A stretch of DNA of 64,000 bases from CALLCD01 sp039196965 (lineage in GTDB: Bacteria; Pseudomonadota; Alphaproteobacteria; Caulobacterales; Hyphomonadaceae). The notes under the pieces are model-generated. The model was not told the origin of the DNA and did no database searches. It was given only the letters and a program-made list of their open reading frames with translations. A program made the translations under genes and the position numbers. Shown in pieces: positions 1 to 9,503 of the stretch (position 1 is its first letter; each line of letters starts with the position of its first letter). The stretch spans positions 62,001-126,000 of the forward strand of contig JBCCUK010000006.1 of the NCBI GenBank assembly GCA_039196965.1. Reading direction: 5' to 3'.

Positions 1-121
1 GGATGTTGGTGGCGTCGAGGTGCCCCTCTCCTATACCGACGACCTTTACCGCTTGCGGAACCATATCGAGTTTGTCGAAGGATTGATCACAAAACTCCCC
101 CGCGCTTCTAGCCAGTCTTAG
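1..121 (+). CDS. C-terminal end of an unidentified protein (partial)
   Basis: An open frame enters from the left edge (first full codon at base 2) and stops with TAG at 119-121, giving 39 visible residues. It is rich in charged residues, includes the segment LYRLRNHIEFVEGLI that looks like an amphipathic helix, and ends in a Ser-rich tail. No motif identifies the family. It converges on the LytTR gene, with only 14 bases between the two stop codons. It is called coding because the frame is uninterrupted and has protein-like composition, but it is too short for a function. Confidence 0.5.
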   Translation, partial: DVGGVEVPLSYTDDLYRLRNHIEFVEGLITKLPRASSQS

Positions 122-135
122 CCGAAGCCATCAGG

Positions 136-873
136 TCAGGTGTACCCTGCCTCCTTCACGGCTCCAGCATAGGTGCGGGAAACGGCAGCTATGCCACCGG
201 ATTTCAGTTCCAGAATGAGCTTGCCGTCAATGCGGCGACTGTCGGCAACCCCCTCGCTCGCAACCCACCAGGATCTGTGCGTCCGCATGCCATCCGCCGC
301 CGACAGTTCTTTCATGGCATCACCAAAGCGCATCAGAATGAGTTCCTCGCCTAGGCTCGTATGCACCCGCAGATAATGATCTTCAGCAGAGATCGCATAA
401 AGCTCCGCCGTTCGATACTTCACTGGCAAGCGTTCCAGAAACGGTACTACAGGGTCGCTGGGAAGGACCGTGGTATCCTCCTCAGTTGTCTTCGATCTGT
501 CCTGAAAGAACCACATCGCCGCTGTCACAATGACAGACACGACAAAGACATATCCGAATTGCCTCGCCGCCAGCGCCAGGGTCGTCTCAACAGGAATTAG
601 AATGAGCAGCATTGCTGTAATTGGAACCGATACAAGCAAAGCCGTAACAGTTATTTTTAGAGGTTCGGGAAGGTTACGGCCCGGCCCCTCGAGAACCCAT
701 GGCATGATAAATATGGCCGAGCCTCCACCTACCATCATGGTCAGTAACCAAAAGGCAAACCTTGGCAATATTGGCATATCGTGGGTGTTGTAGACGCCGA
801 ACCAGGTAAAAATCACGGCTGCGCCCAAAAGAACGACGGCACCGCGGATTCCTCTCATGATCCAGTTCGGCAA
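136..873 (-). CDS. Membrane-anchored LytTR-domain transcriptional regulator
   Basis: This 245-residue protein has about four hydrophobic segments in its first half (roughly residues 8-30, 40-60, 73-93 and 105-122). A LytTR-type DNA-binding domain follows at about 145-245, with recognisable elements such as YAISAEDHYLRVHT and MRTHRSWWVA. LytTR domains bind DNA through beta-strands, and a fusion to a polytopic membrane region without a receiver domain suggests direct sensing at the membrane. The first ATG is 15 bases inside the frame. The TTG at 873-871 is preferred because GGGGAAG lies about 6 bases upstream of it. The gene is divergent from the PhoD-like lipoprotein, which is an obvious candidate target, although no operator repeat was recognised between them. 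The signal sensed is unknown. Confidence 0.85.
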   Translation of the reverse strand: MPNWIMRGIRGAVVLLGAAVIFTWFGVYNTHDMPILPRFAFWLLTMMVGGGSAIFIMPWVLEGPGRNLPEPLKITVTALLVSVPITAMLLILIPVETTLALAARQFGYVFVVSVIVTAAMWFFQDRSKTTEEDTTVLPSDPVVPFLERLPVKYRTAELYAISAEDHYLRVHTSLGEELILMRFGDAMKELSAADGMRTHRSWWVASEGVADSRRIDGKLILELKSGGIAAVSRTYAGAVKEAGYT

Positions 874-1111
874 GGATGCTTCCCCTTTACGTTCTCTTCC
901 TCATCGCTTTTGACCGCTTTCCAGCTTTGATACCAGTCCGAGGTTTGCAATTTCGTACATCGGGGTTCTCTAAGTGGCCCGAAGCGTGATTTTACAACTT
1001 TTGCATTAGATGTAAGAAATCCCTAGTCGGCTTGCCAAATCGTGGCATTAGAGTCGTGAAACTCAAGGGTCAGCACACTGTTGGGAAAATATCATTTTGG
1101 AGGGCGTAAAC

Positions 1112-2311
1112 ATGCACAAAAGGCTGGCGATTTGCGCGCTGGCATCAGCTCTTGGTCTCGCTGCCTGCGGCACTATCAGAGAAGATGTTCCCAAAGGACC
1201 ATTGGCAAGAGCCCTGTTTCCCGATCCGCGAACGGCCGATGAAGTTCTGGAAAAGTACTACAACACAATTGACGACGACACCCTTCCCGTTGCTCCGGCA
1301 GGCCAGCCTATGCCCAGTGAAGACAGCGTTGTTTCGCGCATCCTCATAGGCTCGTGCAATGATGAAGAGATGGTAAGTCCAGCCCTTGCTCAGATTGCGG
1401 AGGCAGATGCCGACCTTTTTCTGATGATGGGCGATAATGTTTACGGTGATCGTGACGGCCCGGCCTATACGAACAACGACGCGGATTTAACGGAGTTGCG
1501 CGAAGCCTTTGGCGAACTTGCAGCCAGCGATGCATTCCAGGCCGTCCGCGCCAAGCATCCGATGATGGTTGCCTGGGATGACCATGACTATGGTGCCAAT
1601 GATAGCGGCAGGCGTTTCCCCTTCCGCCGGTTTGCCGAGCGCATTCACGAACAGTTCTGGGGGCTAGGCGACCAGGATGTGGGCAAGTGGGACGGCACCT
1701 ATTACGCTCGCAGCTTCGGACCGGACGGCCAGCGCGTTCAGATCATAATGCTGGATACGCGCTTCTTTCGCTCGGACCTGACCCGGTCAGACGAACAAGG
1801 CATATGGGGCAAGGAGCGCTATGTACCATCATCTGATCCCCACCAGGACATGCTGGGTGATGACCAATGGACATGGCTTTCCAATGAGCTTCGTAAGCCT
1901 GCCGACCTCCGGCTCATCGTGTCGTCCGTTCAGGTTTTGCCGACGGTCCATGGCTGGGAGTCCTGGAACAAGTTACCAAAGGAGCGCCAGCAGCTCTTTG
2001 ACCTCATCCAAGATAGTAGTGCCGAAGGGGTGGTCTTTGTTTCAGGAGACCGCCATGCGGCATTCCTCTATGAAGATGACGCTGCCCTGCCATATCCAGC
2101 TTATGAGATTACTTCATCGTCCCTCAATGCTCCGATGCATGACGAAACCAAGGAAGCGGATTCACGCCAAATCGGTGCTGGCTACGGGCTTTCCAACTAT
2201 GGTGAGGTTTCGATTGATTGGGCAGCCGGTTCCGTTAGCCTGATCCTGCGCAGCGAGGCCGGCGAGATTGTCCGCCAAACGCAAATTGATCTTACAGCAT
2301 TGAAAACGTGA
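1112..2311 (+). CDS. PhoD-like alkaline phosphatase family lipoprotein
   Basis: This 399-residue exported metallophosphoesterase resembles the PhoD/phospholipase D-type alkaline phosphatases. The start is the ATG at 1112, preceded by GGAGGG at 1099; an in-frame TTG at 1097 overlaps that ribosome-binding site and is rejected. The N-terminus is a lipoprotein signal with lipobox LAAC (Cys19). Metal-binding motifs are visible in order: GSCNDEE near residue 80, MMGDNVYGD near 105-112, WDDHDYGAND at 155-164, LDTRFF, and SGDRHAA towards the C-terminus. The family hydrolyses phosphomonoesters or phosphodiesters in the periplasm with Ca/Fe or similar metals. The substrate cannot be predicted. The following small membrane gene overlaps its stop codon, so the two are probably cotranscribed. 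Confidence 0.85.
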   Translation: MHKRLAICALASALGLAACGTIREDVPKGPLARALFPDPRTADEVLEKYYNTIDDDTLPVAPAGQPMPSEDSVVSRILIGSCNDEEMVSPALAQIAEADADLFLMMGDNVYGDRDGPAYTNNDADLTELREAFGELAASDAFQAVRAKHPMMVAWDDHDYGANDSGRRFPFRRFAERIHEQFWGLGDQDVGKWDGTYYARSFGPDGQRVQIIMLDTRFFRSDLTRSDEQGIWGKERYVPSSDPHQDMLGDDQWTWLSNELRKPADLRLIVSSVQVLPTVHGWESWNKLPKERQQLFDLIQDSSAEGVVFVSGDRHAAFLYEDDAALPYPAYEITSSSLNAPMHDETKEADSRQIGAGYGLSNYGEVSIDWAAGSVSLILRSEAGEIVRQTQIDLTALKT

Positions 2312-2553
2312 CCGGCTTCAGTTTTCCGGAGATTATTGGCTATGTTGGTGTTGCATTGATCCTCGTCGCCTATGCCGGAATACAATCCGGGCGGCTTGCT
2401 GTAGACACGCTCTCCTATCCCCTTCTGAATGGTATTGGCGCGGTTGGAATACTGTTTTCGCTCATATTCCATCCAAACATTCCGTCCATCGTAATTGAAA
2501 TTGCCTGGCTAGCGATCAGCGTATTCGGAATTTTTCGTTATTTTACAAAGTAA
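2308..2553 (+). CDS. Small membrane protein, CBU_0592-like
   Basis: This 81-residue hydrophobic protein has about three transmembrane segments (near residues 8-25, 38-54 and 57-75). It begins with GTG overlapping the TGA of the PhoD-like gene (GTGA), which indicates translational coupling. The pattern of an N-terminal GYVGVALILVAY segment, a central LLNGIGAVGI segment and a C-terminal FGIFRYF segment resembles the widespread uncharacterised CBU_0592-type small membrane proteins. That family assignment is from memory of the pattern, and no function is established. There is no cleavable signal. Confidence 0.75.
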   Translation: MTGFSFPEIIGYVGVALILVAYAGIQSGRLAVDTLSYPLLNGIGAVGILFSLIFHPNIPSIVIEIAWLAISVFGIFRYFTK

Positions 2554-2608
2554 TTTTAGCCACCAATTCTCTTGAAGAAGCTGAATACCATAACCGGTAC
2601 CCAGCAGC

Positions 2609-2636
2609 TTGTTCCCGCGAGTTCGGGTGCTATAAG
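2609..2636 (+). promoter_or_regulatory. Putative promoter of the suc operon
   Basis: TTGTTC (2609-2614) and TATAAG (2631-2636) are separated by 16 bases and lie about 75 bases upstream of the sucC start codon. The match to a sigma-70-type promoter is moderate. It is the best candidate in the 156-base gap before sucC. Confidence 0.3.
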
Positions 2637-2709
2637 CATGCCCAGCTTCAATCCCCCTTGAGAGGCTCGCAGCAGCCTCTGTCTTCCCAGAAAGGTGTCC
2701 CCAGAGACC

Positions 2710-3897
2710 ATGAATATCCATGAATATCAGGCGAAAGCTGTCCTGAAATCATTTGGTGCGCCCGTTGCTGACGGCGTTCCGGTCCTTTCCCTCGATGACA
2801 TTCAGAAAGCCGTGGATACCCTGCCGGGGCCCCTCTGGGTCGTAAAATCCCAGATCCACGCCGGCGGACGCGGCAAAGGCAAGTTCAAGGAAGCAGAGGC
2901 CGGGGAAAAAGGCGGCGTACGTCTCGCCTTTTCAAAAGACGAAGTGCTGGAACACGCTAAGGCAATGCTCGGCAATACGCTTGTCACAGCCCAGACGGGA
3001 GACGCCGGCAAGCAGGTTAACCGCCTCTATATTGAAGATGGCGCAGACATCGACCGCGAACTCTATCTCTCGCTTCTCGTGGACCGCGCCACAGGCCAGG
3101 TCGCTTATGTGGCGTCGACCGAAGGCGGCATGGATATCGAGCAAGTCGCGCACGACACACCGGAAAAAATTCTGACGCTCACGGTCGGCGACACTGTCAC
3201 TGCAGACGACGCAGCCAAGATCTGCGATGCGCTCAAGCTCGAAGGCGCAGCCCGCGACGATGGCATGCATCTCTTCCCAATCCTGCACCGCGCATTCATC
3301 GAAAAGGATATGTCGATGCTGGAAATCAACCCGCTGATCGTGATGGAAAATGGTCATCTGCGCGTGCTCGACGCCAAGGTCAGCTTCGACGGCAATGCCC
3401 TCTTCCGTCATCCGGACATTCAAGAACTCCGGGACGAGACCGAAGAGGACGCAAAAGAGATTGAAGCTTCCGAATGGGACCTCGCCTACATTGCCCTCGA
3501 CGGCACGATCGGCTGCATGGTCAACGGCGCGGGGCTCGCCATGGCTACGATGGACATCATCAAGCTTTATGGCGAAGAACCGGCTAACTTCTGCGACGTT
3601 GGCGGCGGCGCATCGAAAGAGAAAGTCGCTGCAGCCTTCAAGATCATCATGAAGGATCCGAACGTCAAAGGCATCCTCGTGAATATCTTCGGCGGCATCA
3701 TGCGCTGCGATGTGATCGCTGAAGGCGTTATCGCCGCCGTAAAGGAAACCAATCTCGCCGTGCCACTGGTAGTTCGCCTCGAAGGCACCAATGTCGAGCT
3801 TGGCAAGAAAATTATCGCCGAGAGCGGGCTGAATGTGATCCCCGCCGATGACCTCGACGACGCCGCCCAGAAAATCGTTGCCGCTATAAAGGCCTAA
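2710..3897 (+). CDS. sucC: Succinate-CoA ligase (ADP-forming) beta subunit
   Basis: SucC forms the nucleotide-binding half of succinyl-CoA synthetase, which converts succinyl-CoA to succinate with substrate-level phosphorylation in the TCA cycle. The 395-residue length is typical. The start is the ATG at 2710 (MNIHEYQAK, the usual N-terminus); an in-frame GTG at 2695 is considered too early. ATP-grasp elements are visible (GGRGKGKF near residue 53, ISSUE-free glycine loops, EINPLIV), and the C-terminal CoA-ligase domain contains GGIMRCDVIAEG. sucD follows five bases after the stop. The gene heads the four-gene plus-strand operon sucC-sucD-sucA-odhB. Confidence 0.97.
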   Translation: MNIHEYQAKAVLKSFGAPVADGVPVLSLDDIQKAVDTLPGPLWVVKSQIHAGGRGKGKFKEAEAGEKGGVRLAFSKDEVLEHAKAMLGNTLVTAQTGDAGKQVNRLYIEDGADIDRELYLSLLVDRATGQVAYVASTEGGMDIEQVAHDTPEKILTLTVGDTVTADDAAKICDALKLEGAARDDGMHLFPILHRAFIEKDMSMLEINPLIVMENGHLRVLDAKVSFDGNALFRHPDIQELRDETEEDAKEIEASEWDLAYIALDGTIGCMVNGAGLAMATMDIIKLYGEEPANFCDVGGGASKEKVAAAFKIIMKDPNVKGILVNIFGGIMRCDVIAEGVIAAVKETNLAVPLVVRLEGTNVELGKKIIAESGLNVIPADDLDDAAQKIVAAIKA

Positions 3898-3902
3898 GAG
3901 AC

Positions 3903-4811
3903 ATGTCCATCCTTATCAACCAAGACACAAAAGTCATCGTCCAGGGCCTTACAGGCAAGACCGGGACCTTCCACACCGAGCAGGCCCTCGCCTATGGCGC
4001 AACCAAAATGGTTGCAGGCACGCACCCCAAGAAAGGTGGCGAGACCTGGACCAGCGGCCTCGACGCCGCTGCCAATTTGCCAATCTTCACATCAGTCGCT
4101 GAAGCGAAAGACGCAACCGGCGCAAATGCGTCCGTGATCTATGTGCCGCCCGTTGGCGCGGCCGCCGCCATTGAAGAAGCCATCGATGCTGAAATCCCTT
4201 TGATCATCTGTATCACCGAGGGCGTCCCTGTCCTCGACATGGTCCGTGTGAAAGCAAAACTCGACAAGTCCTCCTCCCGACTGATCGGGCCAAACTGCCC
4301 AGGTGTTCTGACCCCTGACGAATGTAAGATCGGCATCATGCCAGGTTCCATCTTCAAGAAGGGCTCGGTCGGCGTTGTCTCCCGTTCAGGCACGCTCACT
4401 TACGAAGCTGTTTATCAGACATCGCAGGTCGGTCTCGGCCAGACCACCGCTGTTGGTATTGGCGGCGACCCGGTCAAAGGAACAGAGTTTATCGATATGC
4501 TGGAAATGTTCCTCGCCGACGATGAAACAGAATCCATTATCATGATCGGTGAGATCGGTGGCTCGGCTGAGGAAGAAGCAGCCCAGTTCATCAAAGATGA
4601 AGCCGCCAAGGGCCGCTCCAAGCCAATGGTTGGCTTTATCGCCGGGCGCACGGCACCTCCCGGACGCACGATGGGCCATGCCGGTGCCATCGTGTCCGGC
4701 GGCCAAGGCGGTGCAGAGGACAAGATCGCAGCCATGGAAGCCGCAGGCATTCGCGTCAGCCCAAGCCCGGCTCGTCTAGGAACAACGCTGGCAGAGGTGC
4801 TGAAAGGCTAA
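3903..4811 (+). CDS. sucD: Succinate-CoA ligase alpha subunit
   Basis: SucD carries the CoA-binding Rossmann domain and the phosphohistidine intermediate of succinyl-CoA synthetase. The 302-residue protein shows the CoA-binding loop GLTGKTG near residue 16, the SGTLTYEAV segment, and TMGHAGAIVSGG near residue 255, which holds the active-site histidine. It is slightly longer than the common 290 residues because of a few extra residues between motifs. AAGAG lies just upstream of the ATG. It forms the heterodimer or heterotetramer with SucC, and its position immediately after sucC supports equimolar expression. Confidence 0.97.
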   Translation: MSILINQDTKVIVQGLTGKTGTFHTEQALAYGATKMVAGTHPKKGGETWTSGLDAAANLPIFTSVAEAKDATGANASVIYVPPVGAAAAIEEAIDAEIPLIICITEGVPVLDMVRVKAKLDKSSSRLIGPNCPGVLTPDECKIGIMPGSIFKKGSVGVVSRSGTLTYEAVYQTSQVGLGQTTAVGIGGDPVKGTEFIDMLEMFLADDETESIIMIGEIGGSAEEEAAQFIKDEAAKGRSKPMVGFIAGRTAPPGRTMGHAGAIVSGGQGGAEDKIAAMEAAGIRVSPSPARLGTTLAEVLKG

Positions 4812-4921
4812 AACGCTGCGGAAATTTATGGAGAGGCTTTGTTAAGGTCCGCCAGCGATCATGGTAAAGATTTACTTAGGTGGCCAGAAGCAATTGCCAC
4901 CGGAACATTGCAGGTAACGCT

Positions 4922-7900
4922 ATGGCAGATGATGGCACCCCGGTAAACGGAAGCCGCGGCGAGCAAAACGCGGCTCTCCTCGATACGGCCTTTCTTTATG
5001 GTGGTAACGCGGTCTGGATCGAGCAGATGCAGGCCGCTTACGCCAAAAATCCCCACTCCGTTCCCGAAAGCTGGCGAGAGTTTTTCCAGACCCTTGCCGA
5101 TGATGTGGACGATGCGACCCGCAATGCGGAAGGGGCAAGCTGGAAGAGAGCACAGTGGCCAGCGCCGGAGAACGGGGATGAAGTCGCGGCCTTTGACGGT
5201 AACTGGGCTTTGCTCGAGCCGAAGCTTGAGAAAAAGCTGAAACAGGCCGAACCTGCTGCATCCGATGAAGCCATCACAGAGGGCGTAAAGCGTACGATCC
5301 GTGCTCTGATGATGATCCGGGCCTATCGCATGCGGGGCCACCTCGCCGCGACCCTCGACCCCCTTGGGCTGTCTGGTTTTGATGCCCAGCCTGAACTTGA
5401 TCCGGCAAGTTATGGCTTTGCCGGGGAGGCCATGGATCAGCCCGTCTTCATTGACGGCTATCTTGGCCTTGAAAAAGCGACACCGCGCCAGATGCTGGAG
5501 ATCCTCCAGCGTACCTACTGCACGACCCTCGGTATCGAGTTTCAGCACATTTCCAACCCGGACGAAAAATCCTGGCTCCAGGAGCGGATCGAAGGTCCTG
5601 ACAAGGGCGTCGCGTTCACCCCGGAAGGCAAGAAGGCCATCCTTTCAAAGCTGATCGAAGCAGAGAGCTTTGAGCGGTTCCTTCACAAGCGCTATCCCGG
5701 CACCAAGCGATTTGGTCTGGATGGCGGCGAGGCTGCGGTCCCGGCACTGGAACAGATCATCAAGCGGGGCGGCGCGCTCGGCGTGAAAGAGATCGTGATC
5801 GGCATGCCCCACCGTGGCCGGCTGAACATGCTCGGCGCGGTGATGGGAAAAAGCTACGAGAAGATTTTCCACGAGTTTCAGGGCGGCTCGACACAAGGCG
5901 CAGGTGAGTTCGGCTCCGGCGATGTGAAGTACCACCTCGGTGCCTCTTCCGATCGGGAGTTTGACGGGAACGAAGTTCATCTGTCGATGAATGCCAACCC
6001 CTCACACCTTGAAGCCGTCGATCCAGTTGTTCTTGGCAAAGTCCGGTCCAAGCAGGGCATGCTGAAGCGCGAGACCGAAGGCGCAGGACGGCGCGCGGAA
6101 ATCATGCCCCTACTACTCCATGGCGATGCCGCCTTTGCGGGCCAGGGTGTTGTGGCCGAATGCTTTGCGCTGTCGGGTCTACAGGGCTACCGCACCGGCG
6201 GCACCATACATTTCATCATCAATAACCAAATCGGATTTACAACGAGCCCGATGTATTCGCGCTCATCGCCCTACCCCTCCGATGTGGCACTGATGGTTCA
6301 GGCCCCGATCTTCCATGTAAACGGCGATGATCCGGAAGCCGTCACCTATGCGGCGAAAGTCGCCGCAGAGTATCGCCAGAAATTCGGCAAGGACGTCGTA
6401 ATCGACATGTTCTGCTATCGCCGGTTCGGCCACAATGAGGGCGACGAACCGATGTTCACGCAGCCCTTGATGTATAAGAAAATCAAGGGTCATCCCTCAA
6501 CCCGGGAGATCTATGCCAAGCGCCTCGTGGCTGAAGGGCTGATGACAGAGGACGAGGTGAAAGCCGAAGTCAGTGCGTTCGACGCAATGCTCGACAAGGC
6601 GTTTGACAGTGCCAAATCCCTCGAAATCAGCGAGGCGGACTGGCTGGATGGCGAATGGAAAGGTTTCCGCCTGCCGGAAGACGATGACCGCCGTGGCAAG
6701 ACCGGCGTCGGCATCAAGCGCCTTAAGGCTCTCGGCAAGAAGATCACCACAATCCCGGACAGTGTTAGCATTCACAGAACGCTGAAACGCGTGATTGATG
6801 GCCGAGCCAACGCTATCAAGTCCGGCGAAGGAATGGACTGGGCCACCGCAGAACATTTGGCTTTCGCGAGCCTACTCGATGAGGGTTTCCCTGTCCGTCT
6901 TTCTGGTCAGGACTGCGCGCGCGGAACATTCTCCCAGCGCCATTCCCATTTCGTCGACCAGGAAACTGGTGAGCGTTATACGCCGCTCAACAATCTGGGC
7001 GACGGTCAAGCCAATTACGAAGTGATTGACAGCCTGCTGTCAGAGGAAGCTGTGCTCGGATTCGAATATGGCTACTCGCTTGCCGATCCGAAAACTCTGC
7101 CACTCTGGGAAGCCCAGTTCGGCGACTTCGCAAATGGAGCTCAGGTCTTCTTCGATCAGTTCATCTCGTCAGCAGAACGGAAATGGCTGCGCATGTCTGG
7201 CCTCGTTGTCCTTCTCCCCCACGGCTATGAAGGTCAGGGTCCGGAGCATTCCTCTGCCCGGCTAGAGCGCTTTCTGCAAATGAGCGCAGAAGACAATATG
7301 CAGGTCTGCAATCTCACGACGCCAGCGAATTATTTTCACGCCTTGCGTCGCCAGATCCATCGCGATTTTCGTAAGCCACTGATCATCATGACGCCGAAAT
7401 CATTGCTCCGCCACAAGCTGGCAACCTCAAGGCTAGATGACATCAATGATAAGTCATCTTTCCATAGGATCCTTTGGGACGATGCGGAAACGCCTGGCCG
7501 CGAAGGCGACGTCAAACTAACAAACGATGACAAGATTCGCCGCGTGGTGCTGTGTTCCGGCAAGGTTTACTATGACCTCTTCGAAGAACGCGAAAAACGC
7601 GGCGTCGACGATGTCTACCTGTTGCGCATTGAGCAGCTCTACCCCGTGCCCCGCAAATCCCTGATGGCTGAGCTAAAGCGCTTCAAGGGAGCCGAACTCG
7701 TCTGGTGTCAGGAAGAACCGCGCAATATGGGAAGCTGGGCATTCATCCGCGATGAGATCGAGTGGTGTGCGGCACGCGCTGGCGTCGAAAGCCCACGGCC
7801 TAATTATGCAGGCCGGGATCCGTCAGCGGCGACAGCGACAGGATTGCTTTCCAAGCACAATAAAGAGCTGGAAGAATTTTTAGAGCTTGCCTTGGGCGAT

Positions 7901-7933
7901 AAGCCCGTGGACGATATTTTCGTGACGGCCTAG
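4922..7933 (+). CDS. sucA: 2-oxoglutarate dehydrogenase E1 component
   Basis: SucA is the thiamine-diphosphate-dependent E1 subunit that decarboxylates 2-oxoglutarate and transfers the succinyl group to the lipoyl arm of OdhB. The start is taken at the ATG at 4922 (1003 residues), whose N-terminal region includes FLYGGNAVWIEQMQ, the usual E2-binding-type helix. An upstream GTG at 4880 gives an atypical extension. ThDP-domain motifs are visible: GMPHRGRLNML, HGDAAFAGQG and NNQIGFTT, followed by the transketolase-like C-terminal half with GYEGQGPEHSS. The 110-base gap after sucD holds a small hairpin (GGTGGC 4879-4884 with GCCACC 4896-4901), which may tune or separate sucA expression. Confidence 0.97.
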   Translation: MADDGTPVNGSRGEQNAALLDTAFLYGGNAVWIEQMQAAYAKNPHSVPESWREFFQTLADDVDDATRNAEGASWKRAQWPAPENGDEVAAFDGNWALLEPKLEKKLKQAEPAASDEAITEGVKRTIRALMMIRAYRMRGHLAATLDPLGLSGFDAQPELDPASYGFAGEAMDQPVFIDGYLGLEKATPRQMLEILQRTYCTTLGIEFQHISNPDEKSWLQERIEGPDKGVAFTPEGKKAILSKLIEAESFERFLHKRYPGTKRFGLDGGEAAVPALEQIIKRGGALGVKEIVIGMPHRGRLNMLGAVMGKSYEKIFHEFQGGSTQGAGEFGSGDVKYHLGASSDREFDGNEVHLSMNANPSHLEAVDPVVLGKVRSKQGMLKRETEGAGRRAEIMPLLLHGDAAFAGQGVVAECFALSGLQGYRTGGTIHFIINNQIGFTTSPMYSRSSPYPSDVALMVQAPIFHVNGDDPEAVTYAAKVAAEYRQKFGKDVVIDMFCYRRFGHNEGDEPMFTQPLMYKKIKGHPSTREIYAKRLVAEGLMTEDEVKAEVSAFDAMLDKAFDSAKSLEISEADWLDGEWKGFRLPEDDDRRGKTGVGIKRLKALGKKITTIPDSVSIHRTLKRVIDGRANAIKSGEGMDWATAEHLAFASLLDEGFPVRLSGQDCARGTFSQRHSHFVDQETGERYTPLNNLGDGQANYEVIDSLLSEEAVLGFEYGYSLADPKTLPLWEAQFGDFANGAQVFFDQFISSAERKWLRMSGLVVLLPHGYEGQGPEHSSARLERFLQMSAEDNMQVCNLTTPANYFHALRRQIHRDFRKPLIIMTPKSLLRHKLATSRLDDINDKSSFHRILWDDAETPGREGDVKLTNDDKIRRVVLCSGKVYYDLFEEREKRGVDDVYLLRIEQLYPVPRKSLMAELKRFKGAELVWCQEEPRNMGSWAFIRDEIEWCAARAGVESPRPNYAGRDPSAATATGLLSKHNKELEEFLELALGDKPVDDIFVTA

Positions 7934-7961
7934 GCTGCTCGAACAGAACGGATCTGACCCC

Positions 7962-9503
7962 ATGACAGACATTACGGTACCCACACTCGGAGAATCGGTC
8001 ACGGAAGCCACCGTGGGCAAATGGCTGAAGGCCGCTGGAGAGGCTGTCGTCCGGGATGAAATTCTCGTCGAACTGGAAACGGATAAGGTCTCCGTTGAAG
8101 TCTCTGCCCCGGAAGATGGAACGCTGAGCGAAATTGTCGCCCATGAAGGCGATACGGTGGAAATCGGTGCCATGCTGGCAACTCTCTCATCGGGAACAAA
8201 TGGCGCATCGCCGCCATCTTCAGCGGAGCAAACGGAAGCAGCACCTGCACCCGCCAGTGTAGAAACCGTGGCGGCACCAGCCAGTGGTGGCCTGGTCGAT
8301 GTCGCTGTGCCGACCATGGGTGAGAGCGTCGCCGAAGGCACAATCGGCTCCCTCCTGAAACAAGTGGGCGATACGGTCGAAACCGACGAGTTCATCGCCG
8401 AAATCGAAACGGACAAGGTCGCTCTCGAAGTACCTGCCTCCGCATCAGGCACCATTACCGAATGGCTGGTCAGCGAAGGCGACAGCGTCACACCAGGTGC
8501 CGTGATCGCGCGCATTTCGTCCGGCGGCGGTGCGGCTGCGACGTCCAGCGCTGCTCCTGCTGCAGCAGCAACCCCTGCACAGACAGCAGCTCCGGCTCAG
8601 CCCGCCGCCACGGGCGACCGTCCCGTTGCGCCATCGGTTCGGCGCATCTCCGCGGAAAATAATATCAACCCCGCCAATATCCCCGGCACCGGCCGCGATG
8701 GCCGGGCCACGAAAGCAGACGCCATGGCCTATATAAACAATCCACCTGCCTCCGCCCCAACCGCAAAACCTGCACCAGCACCTTCAGCGCCGCGCGAACT
8801 CGGCCCTCGCGAAGAACGTGTGCGGATGACCCGGCTGCGCCAGACCATCGCTCGCCGCCTGAAAGAGGCACAAGACACGGCGGCCATGCTCACCACATTC
8901 AACGATGTGGACATGACTGAAATCATGGCCCTTCGAAAAAGCTACAAGGACGCGTTTTTCGAAAAGCACAGCGTCAAGCTGGGTTTCATGGGCTTCTTCG
9001 TGAAAGCATGCGTAAGTGCACTGAAAGAAATTCCAGCTGTCAATGCGGAAATCGACGGCACGGATATCATCTATAAGAATTACTATGATCTCGGCATCGC
9101 CGTCGGAACCGAAAAGGGACTCGTTGTCCCTGTCGTGCGTGGATGTGATGAGCTATCTCTCGCAGGTGTCGAACGCGAAATCGGTGATCTCGGCAAGAAA
9201 GCCCGCGACGGCGCGCTCTCCATGAACGATCTTCAGGGTGGCACATTCACAATCACGAATGGCGGCGTGTACGGATCATTGATGTCAACGCCGATCCTGA
9301 ACCCGCCGCAATCTGGCGTGCTCGGCATGCACCGTATTGAGCAGCGCCCCATCGCCGTTAATGGCGAGGTGAAGATCCGTCCAATGATGTATCTTGCCCT
9401 CTCCTATGACCACCGCATTGTCGACGGCAAGGAGGCTGTGACCTTCCTCGTCCGTGTAAAAGAAGCGCTGGAAGATCCGGAGCGGCTGTTGCTGGACATC
9501 TAG
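7962..9503 (+). CDS. odhB: Dihydrolipoyllysine-residue succinyltransferase (E2o) with two lipoyl domains
   Basis: This is the E2 core of the 2-oxoglutarate dehydrogenase complex, which transfers succinyl groups from E1 to CoA. It has 513 residues, about 100 longer than the usual single-lipoyl E2o. Two lipoyl domains are visible, with the lipoylated lysine in ETDKVSVEV (Lys42) and in ETDKVALEV (Lys152). They are followed by Ala/Pro-rich linkers, an E3-binding domain (about 222-259, APSVRRISAENN), and the catalytic domain ending in SYDHRIVDG, with His484 and Asp488 as the catalytic pair. It starts 28 bases after sucA. No lpd (E3) gene follows, so E3 must be encoded elsewhere. Confidence 0.96.
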   Translation: MTDITVPTLGESVTEATVGKWLKAAGEAVVRDEILVELETDKVSVEVSAPEDGTLSEIVAHEGDTVEIGAMLATLSSGTNGASPPSSAEQTEAAPAPASVETVAAPASGGLVDVAVPTMGESVAEGTIGSLLKQVGDTVETDEFIAEIETDKVALEVPASASGTITEWLVSEGDSVTPGAVIARISSGGGAAATSSAAPAAAATPAQTAAPAQPAATGDRPVAPSVRRISAENNINPANIPGTGRDGRATKADAMAYINNPPASAPTAKPAPAPSAPRELGPREERVRMTRLRQTIARRLKEAQDTAAMLTTFNDVDMTEIMALRKSYKDAFFEKHSVKLGFMGFFVKACVSALKEIPAVNAEIDGTDIIYKNYYDLGIAVGTEKGLVVPVVRGCDELSLAGVEREIGDLGKKARDGALSMNDLQGGTFTITNGGVYGSLMSTPILNPPQSGVLGMHRIEQRPIAVNGEVKIRPMMYLALSYDHRIVDGKEAVTFLVRVKEALEDPERLLLDI

